DNA of 64,000 bases from Desulfovibrio sp. A2 (GTDB taxonomy: Bacteria > Desulfobacterota > Desulfovibrionia > Desulfovibrionales > Desulfovibrionaceae). The DNA lies in assembly GCF_000226255.1 (NCBI RefSeq), contig NZ_AGFG01000058.1, forward strand, positions 1 through 64,000, read 5' to 3'. Below, piece after piece: positions 52,874-60,334 of this stretch. Numbering within the stretch: position 1 is the stretch's first letter; each line of letters opens with the position of its first letter. The position numbers were made by a program, and so were the translations under genes. The notes under the pieces are model-generated. The model saw only the letters and a program-made list of their open reading frames with translations, made no database searches and was not told where the DNA came from.

Positions 52874-53617
52874 ATGCAACGCTCGCTGACCTTCAACATC
52901 TTCCGCCACAACCCGCAGGACCCGGCGTCCGTGCCGCACATGGACACCTACAAGCTGGACGAGACGGACAGCATGACGCTGTTCATCGCCCTGCACCGCC
53001 TGCGCGAGGAACAGGACCCCTCGCTGAAGTTCGATTTCTGCTGCCGCGCCGGGGTGTGCGGCTCGTGCGCCATGGTCATCAACGGGCGGCCCGGCCTTGC
53101 CTGCCACACCAAGACGCGCGACCTGCCGGACACCATAACCCTGCTGCCCCTGCCGGTGTTCAAGCTGGTGGGCGACCTTGCGGTGGATACGGGCACGTGG
53201 TTCCGCGCCATGTACCAGCGCACCGAATCGTGGATTCACACCCGCGCGGAATTCGACCCCGCCGCGCAGGAAGCGCGCATGGAAAACGAGGTGGCCAACG
53301 CCATCTACGAACTGGACCGGTGCATCGAATGCGGCTGCTGCGTGGCCGCCTGCGGCACGGCCAACCTGCGGTCCGACTTCCTGGCCCCGGCCGGGTTCAT
53401 CCGCGTGGCGCGCTTTGCCGCAGACCCGCGCGACCAGCGCACCGACGCGGATTTCTACGAGATCATCGGCTCGGACGAGGGCATCTTTGGCTGCATGGGC
53501 CTTTTGGCCTGCGAGGATGTCTGTCCCAAGCATCTGCCGTTGCAGACCCAGCTGGGCTACCTGCGGCGCAAGATGGGCCTGACGGTGCTGAAAAGGCTGC
53601 TGCCGTTCGGGGGGTAG
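52874..53617 (+). CDS. frdB: fumarate reductase iron-sulfur subunit
   Basis: 247-residue electron-transfer subunit with the three cluster motifs in order: 2Fe-2[13 protein letters not shown] plus a later Cys (GLACHTK), 4Fe-4[12 protein letters not shown] and 3Fe-4S-type [12 protein letters not shown] (residues about 207-218). Electrons pass between heme b in FrdC and FAD in FrdA. It starts 14 bp after frdA with a GAGGGGG site; the order C-A-B is that of epsilon- and deltaproteobacterial enzymes. The 338 bp to the fumarase gene contain a GC-rich hairpin at about 53676-53705 without a T-run. Confidence 0.96.
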   Translation: MQRSLTFNIFRHNPQDPASVPHMDTYKLDETDSMTLFIALHRLREEQDPSLKFDFCCRAGVCGSCAMVINGRPGLACHTKTRDLPDTITLLPLPVFKLVGDLAVDTGTWFRAMYQRTESWIHTRAEFDPAAQEARMENEVANAIYELDRCIECGCCVAACGTANLRSDFLAPAGFIRVARFAADPRDQRTDADFYEIIGSDEGIFGCMGLLACEDVCPKHLPLQTQLGYLRRKMGLTVLKRLLPFGG

Positions 53618-53955
53618 CAGGGCAGGGCGCGGGCGGGGATTGGCGCATCCTTTTCGCCGGACCGCACCCCTTTCGCCGGGCCGTTCCGCTTGCGGGGCGG
53701 CCCGGTCCCCCTTTGTGGGCCGGGGCTTGCGCTGTTGTGCGGTTGCGGTGTTGCGTTGCGGGGGTTCCGGTCCTTGGTCACGCGGGCATCCGCACCGGCA
53801 TCCCGCTGTTGCCGCAGGGCCGCGCCGCTTGCTAGGGTGGCGAGGCGGCGGCAGACCGGCCCGCCGGTCGCCGCATCCGCAACCGAAGAGAAAGTCAGGA
53901 GGAACAGGGCATCCCCCGGTTTCTCCCCCGTTCATACCGGACAAAGGAGCCAGAC
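53618..53955. other. spacer frdB / fumarase alpha
   Basis: 338 bp without a supported gene; the inverted repeat CCGGGCCG / CGGCCCGG (53676-53683, 53698-53705) may be a pause or processing site. AAGGAG at 53944 is the ribosome site of the next gene. Confidence 0.45.
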
Positions 53956-54795
53956 ATGCGCCGCATACCGGCGACACGAGTGGTGGAGGAAGTGGCGCGG
54001 CTGTGCGTGGAGTGCAACCGCTACCTGCCCAAGGACGTGCGGTGGGCCTTCAGCCGCGCGCAGGCGGAAGAGGACAGCGACGTCGCCAAGGAAGTGTTCC
54101 GGCAACTGCTGGAAAACGCCGACCTTGCGGCCACCACCGGCCTGCCGCTGTGTCAGGACACGGGGCTGGCCGTCTTTTTCGTGGAGCTTGGCGAGGACTG
54201 CCGCGTGGACGGCATGACCCTGCGCGAGGCCATTACCGAGGGCGTGCGCATCGGCTATGCCGAAGGCTACCTGCGCAAGTCCGCCTGCGACCCCATGACC
54301 CGCAAGAACACCGGCGACAACACCCCGGCGGTCATCCACATGGACCTTGTGCCCGGCGACCGGCTGCGCATCGCCTTCATGGCCAAGGGCGGCGGCAGCG
54401 AGAACATGTCGCGCGTGACCATGCTGGCCCCCGCGCAGGGGTGGCAGGGCATCAAGGACTTTGTGGTGCAGCGCGTGCGCGAGGCGGGGCCGAACCCCTG
54501 CCCGCCCACCATCATCGGCGTGGGCGTGGGCGGTACCTTCGACTACGCGCCCATCCTGGCCAAGAAGGCGCTGCTGCGCCCGCTGACGGACATCCACCCC
54601 GACCCGGACATGGCCGCCAGGGAAGCGGAACTGCTGGCCGCCATCAACGAACTGGGCATCGGCCCCATGGGCCTTGGCGGCAAGACCACCTGCCTTGGCG
54701 TGAAGATGGCCTTTGCCCCGTGCCATCTGGCCAGCCTGCCGCTGGCCGTGAACGTGCAGTGCCATTCGGCCCGGCACGGCGAGATAGAACTGTAG
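53956..54795 (+). CDS. class I fumarate hydratase, alpha subunit
   Basis: 279-residue alpha subunit of the two-subunit, oxygen-sensitive iron-sulfur fumarase, converting malate and fumarate. It has the three cluster cysteines in family context: [12 protein letters not shown] (about 62), [14 protein letters not shown] (about 178) and [12 protein letters not shown] (about 235). [14 protein letters not shown] [13 protein letters not shown] and [10 protein letters not shown] are also conserved. The ATG follows AAGGAG. It supplies fumarate to the FrdCAB complex. The beta subunit gene downstream is frameshifted, so function of the pair in this strain is in doubt unless the frameshift is an error. 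Confidence 0.95.
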   Translation: MRRIPATRVVEEVARLCVECNRYLPKDVRWAFSRAQAEEDSDVAKEVFRQLLENADLAATTGLPLCQDTGLAVFFVELGEDCRVDGMTLREAITEGVRIGYAEGYLRKSACDPMTRKNTGDNTPAVIHMDLVPGDRLRIAFMAKGGGSENMSRVTMLAPAQGWQGIKDFVVQRVREAGPNPCPPTIIGVGVGGTFDYAPILAKKALLRPLTDIHPDPDMAAREAELLAAINELGIGPMGLGGKTTCLGVKMAFAPCHLASLPLAVNVQCHSARHGEIEL

Positions 54796-54929
54796 CAAGG
54801 GCTGCGGAGCGGGCCGGGAGCCGGGCGGAAGCGCCGCAACCCGGCGGACGCTTTCCGGCAAGTGGTCGGCAAGCTGTGCAACCGTTGCGGACCTGCTCCG
54901 GGCATGTACGGAAATACAAGGAATCAGAT

Positions 54930-55456
54930 ATGGCTACCCACCACCTTACCACCCCCCTGACCGACGAGGCCGTGGCGCAACTGCGCAGCGGCGACGTGGT
55001 CTTTCTGTCCGGCACCATCTACACCGCGCGCGATGCGGCCCACCGCCGCCTTGCCGAATCGCTGGACCGGGGCGAAGGCCTGCCCTTCGACCTGCGCGGC
55101 GCGGTGATCTACTACGTTGGCCCCAGCCCGGCCCCGCCGGACGGCCCATCGGTTCCGCCGGTCCCACCACCAGCTACCGCATGGACAGCTACGCCCCGCG
55201 TCTGCACGCGCTGGGACTGAAGGCCACCATCGGCAAAGGGCGCCGCAATACCGAAGTGCGCGACGCCCTGAAAGAACATACCGCCGTCTACCTGGGGGCG
55301 ACAGGCGGCGCGGGCGCGTTGCTTTCGCAATGCATCACCGCTGCCACCGTCATCGCCTACGACGACCTTGGCCCGGAAGCCATACGGGAACTTACTGTGA
55401 AGGATTTTCCGTTGTTGGTGATTAATGACTGTGTGGGCGGGGAGTTATATGTGTAG
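54930..55456 (+). pseudogene. class I fumarate hydratase, beta subunit (frameshifted)
   Basis: The gene begins at ATG 54930 ([13 protein letters not shown]) and reads normally through [17 protein letters not shown]. It then leaves frame at 55139-55140, where CCGCCGGACGG appears; with GGG in place of GG the frame would read [18 protein letters not shown], the exact family signature. The rest, KATIGKGRRNTEV to INDCVGGELYV, lies in the other frame and ends at 55456. With the missing G restored the product would be 175 residues, a normal beta subunit. As written the first frame ends at 55220. A true mutation or a sequencing error in a G-run are both possible. The last about 20 codons are AT-rich, unlike the rest of the gene. 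Confidence 0.9.
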
Positions 55457-55469
55457 TGAGGTTGGTGAA

Positions 55470-55970
55470 TCACGCCTGTGGAGTGTCGAGGAGTAATTCA
55501 AACCAGGTATTCATGGTACGCTTTACGCAGTAGAGGATGTATAGAACGAGCATGATGTTTGTGGCGGCTGCAGAAATGCAAAGTGCTGCGGCAATATTGC
55601 TTTCGTTGAGTCCAATACTGAACTGTAGTACGCTTGTGATGATGCACGCAAGAACTGAAAATAGGAATAAATTTCCTATGTTCACAAGTGGAGTGTATAT
55701 GTTCTTTTTTGTATCGAATATTTCATTTTGAATTTTGCATTTTTCAATGTATTTTTCGTTTTCGAATAAATTCTTGTGCATTGTGAAGACAATCATTGTC
55801 ATCAAAGAAAGAATGAAGCTTCCTATCGTGAGAAACGATGTAAATAGATAGTGGCGCATGTTTTTTGAATATATGGAATATATATCAATACATAGACAAT
55901 CTGTTGTTTTGAATGCGACAGCCGTGAGTAGTGCTAGGGTGATAGCGTAGCTAGCGTATACTTTTTTCAT
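55470..55970 (-). CDS. AT-rich island: small membrane protein of unknown function
   Basis: 166 residues, not recognised. Four hydrophobic segments are visible: YAITLALLTAVAFKTT, YLFTSFLTIGSFILSLMTMI, NLFLFSVLACIITSVLQF and AAALCISAAATNIMLVLYIL. A charged cytosolic-looking loop with NLFENEKYIEKCKIQNE lies between spans 2 and 3. Codon use is strongly AT-rich, unlike neighbours, so horizontal transfer is likely. Its start overlaps the end of the 306-aa gene upstream by 20 bases, so the two are one operon. A small four-helix membrane protein paired with a soluble protein is the common form of effector/sensor pairs in phage defence; that role is inference only. Confidence 0.75.
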   Translation of the reverse strand: MKKVYASYAITLALLTAVAFKTTDCLCIDIYSIYSKNMRHYLFTSFLTIGSFILSLMTMIVFTMHKNLFENEKYIEKCKIQNEIFDTKKNIYTPLVNIGNLFLFSVLACIITSVLQFSIGLNESNIAAALCISAAATNIMLVLYILYCVKRTMNTWFELLLDTPQA

Positions 55971-56871
55971 TTTTTTTGAGTACTTGTTTGATCTTGTTTA
56001 GTGTTAACTTGAGTTCTGCGATAATTCGATTTTCAGAAATAGACCGATGCACGTCGTTGTGATTTAATCGCAGCGATGGCACGAAATCCTCGTATTCAAA
56101 AGTTGCAAAGCGATCGAAATCATTCATGAGTCTGTAGGTTATGTCGTTGCCATTTTCATCTATACCGGTGACGGTGGCTTTTTTGAGAGGGTTTTGTGTG
56201 AGAAGTGTTGTTAGGGCTCTGATTTTGTTTTTTTTACGTGCGCCTTTAAGGAATGACAAAAGATGCTTATGCCCCCTTAGGAAAGGGTTGAGGGGCGCAA
56301 AAGTGTCTTGTTCTGGTGCTATTGCTTGAAATTCAAATTCAATACGCGCGACATCATTCATAGCCTTTACGCGCTCTATGAAAGTCCCTTCTCTCTCAAT
56401 AATTCTGTATTCTAATTTTCCGGTGTAGCTTTTTGCGATTTTCTTTTTTTGAGCATCATTGTCAATGTCTTTTAATCTTTGACGTAGCAATTCGCGACGT
56501 TGCGCATCGTACCTCTTGGAGTTTATAAAATTAAAAGTATTGAGCGAGCAGGAATGATGGTAGTGTTGGTACATTCCGTATCCAGACTGTGAATCAATAG
56601 TGAAAAAATTAAAGTCGGCAACTTGCTCGTTGCGCTGTAGCTGATGGATTTCAAGGTTTACTTCTTGCTTGTTTCTGACAAGTTTGCAGAATTTTCGCAT
56701 GTCTTTTATAGTTAGAATGACACCAGATACATGCTGTCCTTCGTTGATGATATACGTCGATCTGCTATTCGACAAAATGCCATTTTGGGTGATGTTTGCC
56801 TTTAAAAAGGCATCCATCGTCAATTTGGAGCAGGTTGGTTCCCAAGCAAACGCTTGAAATGTTATAATCAT
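55951..56871 (-). CDS. AT-rich island: soluble protein of unknown function
   Basis: 306 residues, not recognised. No membrane segment and no convincing signal peptide. N-terminal mixed strands (QHVSGVILTIKDMRKF, VNLEIHQLQRNEQVADFNFF) are followed by a GYGMYQHYHHSCSLNTF stretch with a His/Tyr cluster, a long basic helix (RYDAQRRELLRQRLKDID) and a Lys-rich C-terminus (KLTLNKIKQVLKKNEK). A strand-rich N-terminal half and basic C-terminal half would fit a nucleic-acid-binding or sensor protein. First gene of the two-gene AT-rich unit; a promoter-like pair lies at 56910-56939. It has no close tie to fumarase or the gene at 56951. Confidence 0.75.
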   Translation of the reverse strand: MIITFQAFAWEPTCSKLTMDAFLKANITQNGILSNSRSTYIINEGQHVSGVILTIKDMRKFCKLVRNKQEVNLEIHQLQRNEQVADFNFFTIDSQSGYGMYQHYHHSCSLNTFNFINSKRYDAQRRELLRQRLKDIDNDAQKKKIAKSYTGKLEYRIIEREGTFIERVKAMNDVARIEFEFQAIAPEQDTFAPLNPFLRGHKHLLSFLKGARKKNKIRALTTLLTQNPLKKATVTGIDENGNDITYRLMNDFDRFATFEYEDFVPSLRLNHNDVHRSISENRIIAELKLTLNKIKQVLKKNEKSIR

Positions 56872-56909
56872 GACATGCTAACCTGTTTGTTTTAGGTTTA
56901 TATTTATCC

Positions 56910-56939
56910 ATAATAGCATTTGTGTGTGGCAAAGAGCAA
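56910..56939 (-). promoter_or_regulatory. candidate promoter of the island operon
   Basis: Minus strand TTGCTC (56939-56934), 18-bp spacer, TATTAT (56915-56910), about 40 nt before the ATG at 56871. Confidence 0.4.
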
Positions 56940-56950
56940 GAAGGAAATGT

Positions 56951-58228
56951 ATGCCCTTTGAAACGCAAATTTTATTTGATCCTACTCCCGCCGACGGCGT
57001 AGCCCCCGACAACTACCACGCCACGTCCATCTATCCGGAGTTCGTGCAGGTAGAGCCGGGGCGCTGGGTGTTGCTTGCGGAATCGCGCATGGATTGCGTC
57101 ATCCGCAAGAACCCGGACGGCACGCTGGAGGTGGTGGAGTTCCGGCGGCTGAAAAAGGGCAATCTGGTGGCGGTGGGCCGGGGCGAAAACGGCGAGGACG
57201 GCATTTACGTGCATGCCGGGCCGCTGGACCAGTTACCGGATTTTCTGGCCGGGTGGACTCCGGCCAACGTGCCTGCCCCTGTGGTTGGCAGCATGGTTGG
57301 CCCCGTGTCTGGTCCCATGGCTGGCCCCGTGGCGGCCTCCACGTCTGCGGATATGCAACCGTCAACTTTACAGGCAGACAGCCCAGAGGCGGAAAGCCCC
57401 GCCGCCCCGTCCGCCCATTCCGCTCATTCCGCATCCTCCGCCCTGCCTTCCCCTGCCGCCCCTGCCGACAAGTTCGCCTTCCGTACCGGCGTCAGCCGCG
57501 AAACGTCCTTCTCGCTCGACTACGACACACTGTACGAAGTGCTGCGCCACGACAGGGGCAATGGCCACATCGTGTGGGTGGCCGGGCCTGCCGTGGTGTT
57601 CGATGCCGACGCCCGCCGCGCCTTTGCCGGGCTGATCGACGCGGGCTACGTGCACGCCCTGCTGGCGGGCAACGCCCTTGCCACGCACGACGTGGAGGCC
57701 GCCCTGTACGGCACCGCGCTGGGGCAGGGCCTGTACGACAAGCGGCAGGCCCCGCGCGGGCACTACCACCATCTGGACGCCATCAACACCATCCGGGGCT
57801 GCGGGTCCATCCGCGCCGCCGTGCAGTCGGGCCGCGTGCGCGACGGGGTGATGCACGCGCTGGAAACGCGCGGGGTGCCCTACGTGCTGGCCGGGTCCAT
57901 CCGCGACGACGGCCCCCTGCCGGAAGTCATCGCCGACGTGTACGCCGCGCAAGACGCCATGCGCGCCCACGTGCGCCGCGCCACCACGGTGGTGGCCCTT
58001 GCCACCGCGCTGCACACCATCGCCACCGGCAACATGACCCCCTCGTATCAGGCCGGGCCGGGGGGCAGTCTGCGGCCGGTGCATTTCTTCATCGCGGACA
58101 TTTCGGAATTCGCGGCGGGCAAGCTGGCCGACCGTGGCTCGCTGACCTCGCGCTCCATCCTCACCAACGTGCAGGACTTCGTGGTCAACGTGCACCGGGC
58201 GCTTACCGGTGCGTGCCGCACGGAGTAG
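56951..58228 (+). CDS. TIGR00300 / LOR-SDH-family protein (ornithine cyclodeaminase-like, possible nickel-pincer enzyme)
   Basis: 425 residues. The N-terminal about 90 residues match the MDCVI and KKGNLVAVG region of the archaeal LOR/SDH-like family. A Pro/Ala/Ser-rich linker of about 80 residues follows (about 95-175). The C-terminal domain is close to the archaeal proteins: VAGPAVVFDADA, LLAGNALATHDVEAALYGTALG, RGHYHHLDAINTIRGCGSI, YVLAGSIRDDGPLPEVI and TALHTIATGNMTPSY. Archaeal members are described as ornithine cyclodeaminases that depend on the nickel-pincer nucleotide. That assignment is family-based. The separate LOR/SDH N-terminal domain of longer members is missing. ATG 56951 follows AAGGAAATGT. 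The first about ten codons are AT-rich, then the composition changes. Confidence 0.8.
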   Translation: MPFETQILFDPTPADGVAPDNYHATSIYPEFVQVEPGRWVLLAESRMDCVIRKNPDGTLEVVEFRRLKKGNLVAVGRGENGEDGIYVHAGPLDQLPDFLAGWTPANVPAPVVGSMVGPVSGPMAGPVAASTSADMQPSTLQADSPEAESPAAPSAHSAHSASSALPSPAAPADKFAFRTGVSRETSFSLDYDTLYEVLRHDRGNGHIVWVAGPAVVFDADARRAFAGLIDAGYVHALLAGNALATHDVEAALYGTALGQGLYDKRQAPRGHYHHLDAINTIRGCGSIRAAVQSGRVRDGVMHALETRGVPYVLAGSIRDDGPLPEVIADVYAAQDAMRAHVRRATTVVALATALHTIATGNMTPSYQAGPGGSLRPVHFFIADISEFAAGKLADRGSLTSRSILTNVQDFVVNVHRALTGACRTE

Positions 58229-58522
58229 CCTGCCGTTCCGGGCCTGTTCTGGGCGTGTCGGGGCGTGTTGGCGGGCCGTGCCGTCCGGCCCGTTGCGGCG
58301 GGTGAATGCCCGTTGCCGTTCCGCCGCGTGCGCCGTGCCGCCCGCTCGTCTCCTCCTCCTTCCCTTCCTTCCTGGCCTCTTTCCCCCCTGTCCTGCACTT
58401 CGCGCATGCCGCGTGTTTCCGGCGTGTTTCCGGTTCGTCAAGCCGCTTGCAAAGGTGTGGCCCCGCTTTGCGTGGGGCTACGCTTCTTGATACGCATTTC
58501 ACTATCATTACACATAGTTATT
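58229..58522. other. spacer after the TIGR00300 gene
   Basis: No supported gene. A hairpin GGCCCC...GGGGCT at about 58459-58482 followed by ACGCTTCTT may be a weak terminator. From about 58490 the sequence becomes AT-rich and leads into a sigma-28 promoter. Confidence 0.45.
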
Positions 58523-58549
58523 TAAGTATCTCGCACGCCGCGCCGATAG
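58523..58549 (+). promoter_or_regulatory. sigma-28 (FliA) promoter 1
   Basis: TAAG (58523-58526), 15-bp spacer, GCCGATAG (58542-58549). Agrees with the flagellar consensus TAAA-N15-GCCGATAA at 10 of 12 positions. Leader of about 35 nt to the gene at 58592. Confidence 0.8.
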
Positions 58550-58591
58550 GAAGGGTGCAACACAACGCATGCCGCGTTGGAAGGAGGCACC

Positions 58592-59116
58592 ATGATGGAA
58601 GGCATCGGCACCGCGCAGGGGCTGTTGGGCCTTGGCGGCTTCACCCAGGCAACGGGAACGGCAGCGACCGGTTCCACCACGTCCGGCGCAACCACGTCAG
58701 GCACCGAAACAACCACAACCAGCAGCGGCGACACCGTGTCCATCTCGGACGAGGCGCGCCGCAAGGCGGCCCAATCGTCGGAATCCTCCGGCAGTTCGGA
58801 CGCGTCGCAGGCCCTGCAAGACGACGTCTCGCAGGCGGACATCTCGGCGGCGGAATCCGAGGTGTCGTCACTGCGCCAGAGCCTTAGCGATGCTGAGGAC
58901 GAACTGGCCGAATTGCAGGATGACACCGACATGGACGAGGAGACCAAACAGGAACAGGTCCAGCTGATGCAGGCCAAGATTACCATGCTGGAAAGCCAAG
59001 TATCGCAGGCCGTGACCGAAAAGTCCGAGCTGGAGAAGCAGCAGCAGGAGGCCGAGCAGGGCGGCGGCAACGCATCCGCCACCAACACGGCCGAGGCGGA
59101 AACCGGCGAGGAATAG
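58592..59116 (+). CDS. coiled-coil protein under sigma-28 control (paralogue 1)
   Basis: 174 residues, not recognised. A Gly/Ala/Thr/Ser-rich N-terminus (about 1-45) leads to a conserved GDTVSISDEARRKAAQ (about 45-60), then a predicted long coiled coil from about 75 to 155 with heptads such as LRQSLSDAEDELAELQDD and QVQLMQAKITMLESQVSQ (18 and 18 residues), and a Gly/Ala/Glu tail. Very acidic, no cysteine, no signal peptide. The start is ATG 58592 with GGAAGGAGG 5 nt upstream; an ATG at 58577 overlaps this site. It shares the DTVSIS motif, coiled coil and promoter type with the gene at 59471. A late flagellar or chemotaxis-linked role is inferred from the promoter only. Confidence 0.75.
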   Translation: MMEGIGTAQGLLGLGGFTQATGTAATGSTTSGATTSGTETTTTSSGDTVSISDEARRKAAQSSESSGSSDASQALQDDVSQADISAAESEVSSLRQSLSDAEDELAELQDDTDMDEETKQEQVQLMQAKITMLESQVSQAVTEKSELEKQQQEAEQGGGNASATNTAEAETGEE

Positions 59117-59404
59117 CGGGCCAGCGGCCACGCCGCATGCCGCGCGGCGGGCCGACGAGAGACGGGACACGCATTTTCCGTGGCGGGGCCACGGATGCAG
59201 CGCGGCAACCGGACCAGACACACGCCATGTGCACGCTCAAGGACGCGGCCCATGCTTCGGCAGGGGCCGTGTTCGCGTTTACGGGTGCTCGCGTGTGGTT
59301 GATATATGGCTGGCGTGCAGAGGGTGAGGCAGAAGGGGGAGGAGAGCAATATTCAGAAATCGCGAGCAGTGTTGTGGTGTGCAACGAAATGTGAGTGTGT
59401 GCCA
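59117..59404. other. spacer between the two coiled-coil paralogues
   Basis: No supported gene. GC-rich first half, then AT-rich from about 59330 before the second sigma-28 promoter. Confidence 0.45.
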
Positions 59405-59431
59405 TAAACTCTTCATGTGCTGCGCCGATAG
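59405..59431 (+). promoter_or_regulatory. sigma-28 (FliA) promoter 2
   Basis: TAAA (59405-59408), 15-bp spacer, GCCGATAG (59424-59431); only the last base differs from the enteric consensus. It shares the box GCGCCGATAGG with promoter 1. Leader of about 30 nt to the gene at 59471. Confidence 0.88.
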
Positions 59432-59470
59432 GTTGACTGAAGGTCGCGCACCCGCGCGAAAGGAGGTCCT

Positions 59471-59953
59471 ATGGTCGAAGCACTGGACGGAACCCAGGTC
59501 GGCACCGCCTACAGCACCTTGCAGGTGCAGGCGGGCACGGAACGCACGGGCACGTTGCGCACCGCGTCCACGGATGCTGCGGAAAGCGGCGGCGACACCG
59601 TGTCCATTTCCGAGGAAGGGCGGCAGAAGGCGGCGGGCATGGCCAGCAGCGGCGCTGGCGGTTCGCAATCCACCGGGGAAACGGACGACAGCGACGAATT
59701 GGCATCGTTGAAGGAACAGATTCAGAACCTGCGCGAACAGATCAAGGAGAAGCAGCAGGAAATGGAAGAAATCCAGCAAGATGCCAGCCTTGATGACGAG
59801 CAGCGGCAACAGCAGGTGGCCATGAAGATGTCCGAAATCTCCATGCTCCAGAGCCAGCTGACGGAACTGCTGGACCAGAAGGCCAAGCTGGAGTCGGCCA
59901 GCGGAGATTCCGGCTCGTCCGGCGGCGCTGCCGGGGTGAGCATCAACGTGTAG
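59471..59953 (+). CDS. coiled-coil protein under sigma-28 control (paralogue 2)
   Basis: 160 residues. It shows the same plan as the gene at 58592: a polar N-terminus, the motif GDTVSISEEGRQKAAG (about 41-56), a coiled coil from about 75 to 140 (LKEQIQNLREQIKEKQQEME, then QVAMKMSEISMLQSQLTELL) and a Gly/Ser tail. Acidic, no cysteine, no signal peptide. ATG 59471 follows AAAGGAGG by 4-5 nt. The common motif DTVSIS followed by a short basic helix also occurs in other small flagellum-associated proteins, but no named family is recognised. The near-perfect FliA promoter makes it a member of the late flagellar regulon. Export through the flagellar apparatus or a role as a regulator or chaperone are open options. 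Confidence 0.78.
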   Translation: MVEALDGTQVGTAYSTLQVQAGTERTGTLRTASTDAAESGGDTVSISEEGRQKAAGMASSGAGGSQSTGETDDSDELASLKEQIQNLREQIKEKQQEMEEIQQDASLDDEQRQQQVAMKMSEISMLQSQLTELLDQKAKLESASGDSGSSGGAAGVSINV

Positions 59954-60334
59954 CGCGGGCCTGCCCGGCGCGTGGTGAAGGGGCGCGAGCACGGCGCGCC
60001 CCGGATGTAGCGGCGGATGTCGCCCCAGAGTCGCGGCGGATGTCGCGACGGGCAGTGCGGTTGCGGCTGCCGTTGCGCGCCCGGAAGGCGCGGAGCGGGG
60101 CGGGGATGGCGCGGGCCAGTCCGGTCAGTCCGGCCAGCCCGAAAAGCCCCACGGACGAGGGATGCACGGCGGCAGGCCGGGCATGGGAAGGAATGTACGG
60201 ATGCGGCCCCGGCCGCACGGCATGGACGCGGTTTCCGCCACGGCGGGGACCGCGTTCGTCGTTTGCGCGCGGGGCGGGGCGGGAAACGGCGGGCGAAGGG
60301 GTGGGGACGGAGAAGGCGCGAGGGTGCCGCGTGC
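59954..60334. other. spacer before LysR gene
   Basis: 381 bp, GC-rich, no supported gene and no clear terminator. A GGATGTCGC(C/G) word repeats twice near 60015-60045 (CGGCGGATGTCGC). Confidence 0.4.

Noticed and set aside
55470..56871. AT-rich pair as a Kiwa (KwaA/KwaB) system
   Set aside because: Sizes are similar (small membrane protein plus about 310-residue protein), but gene order is reversed and no DUF4868-like sequence could be recognised, so the name is not applied.
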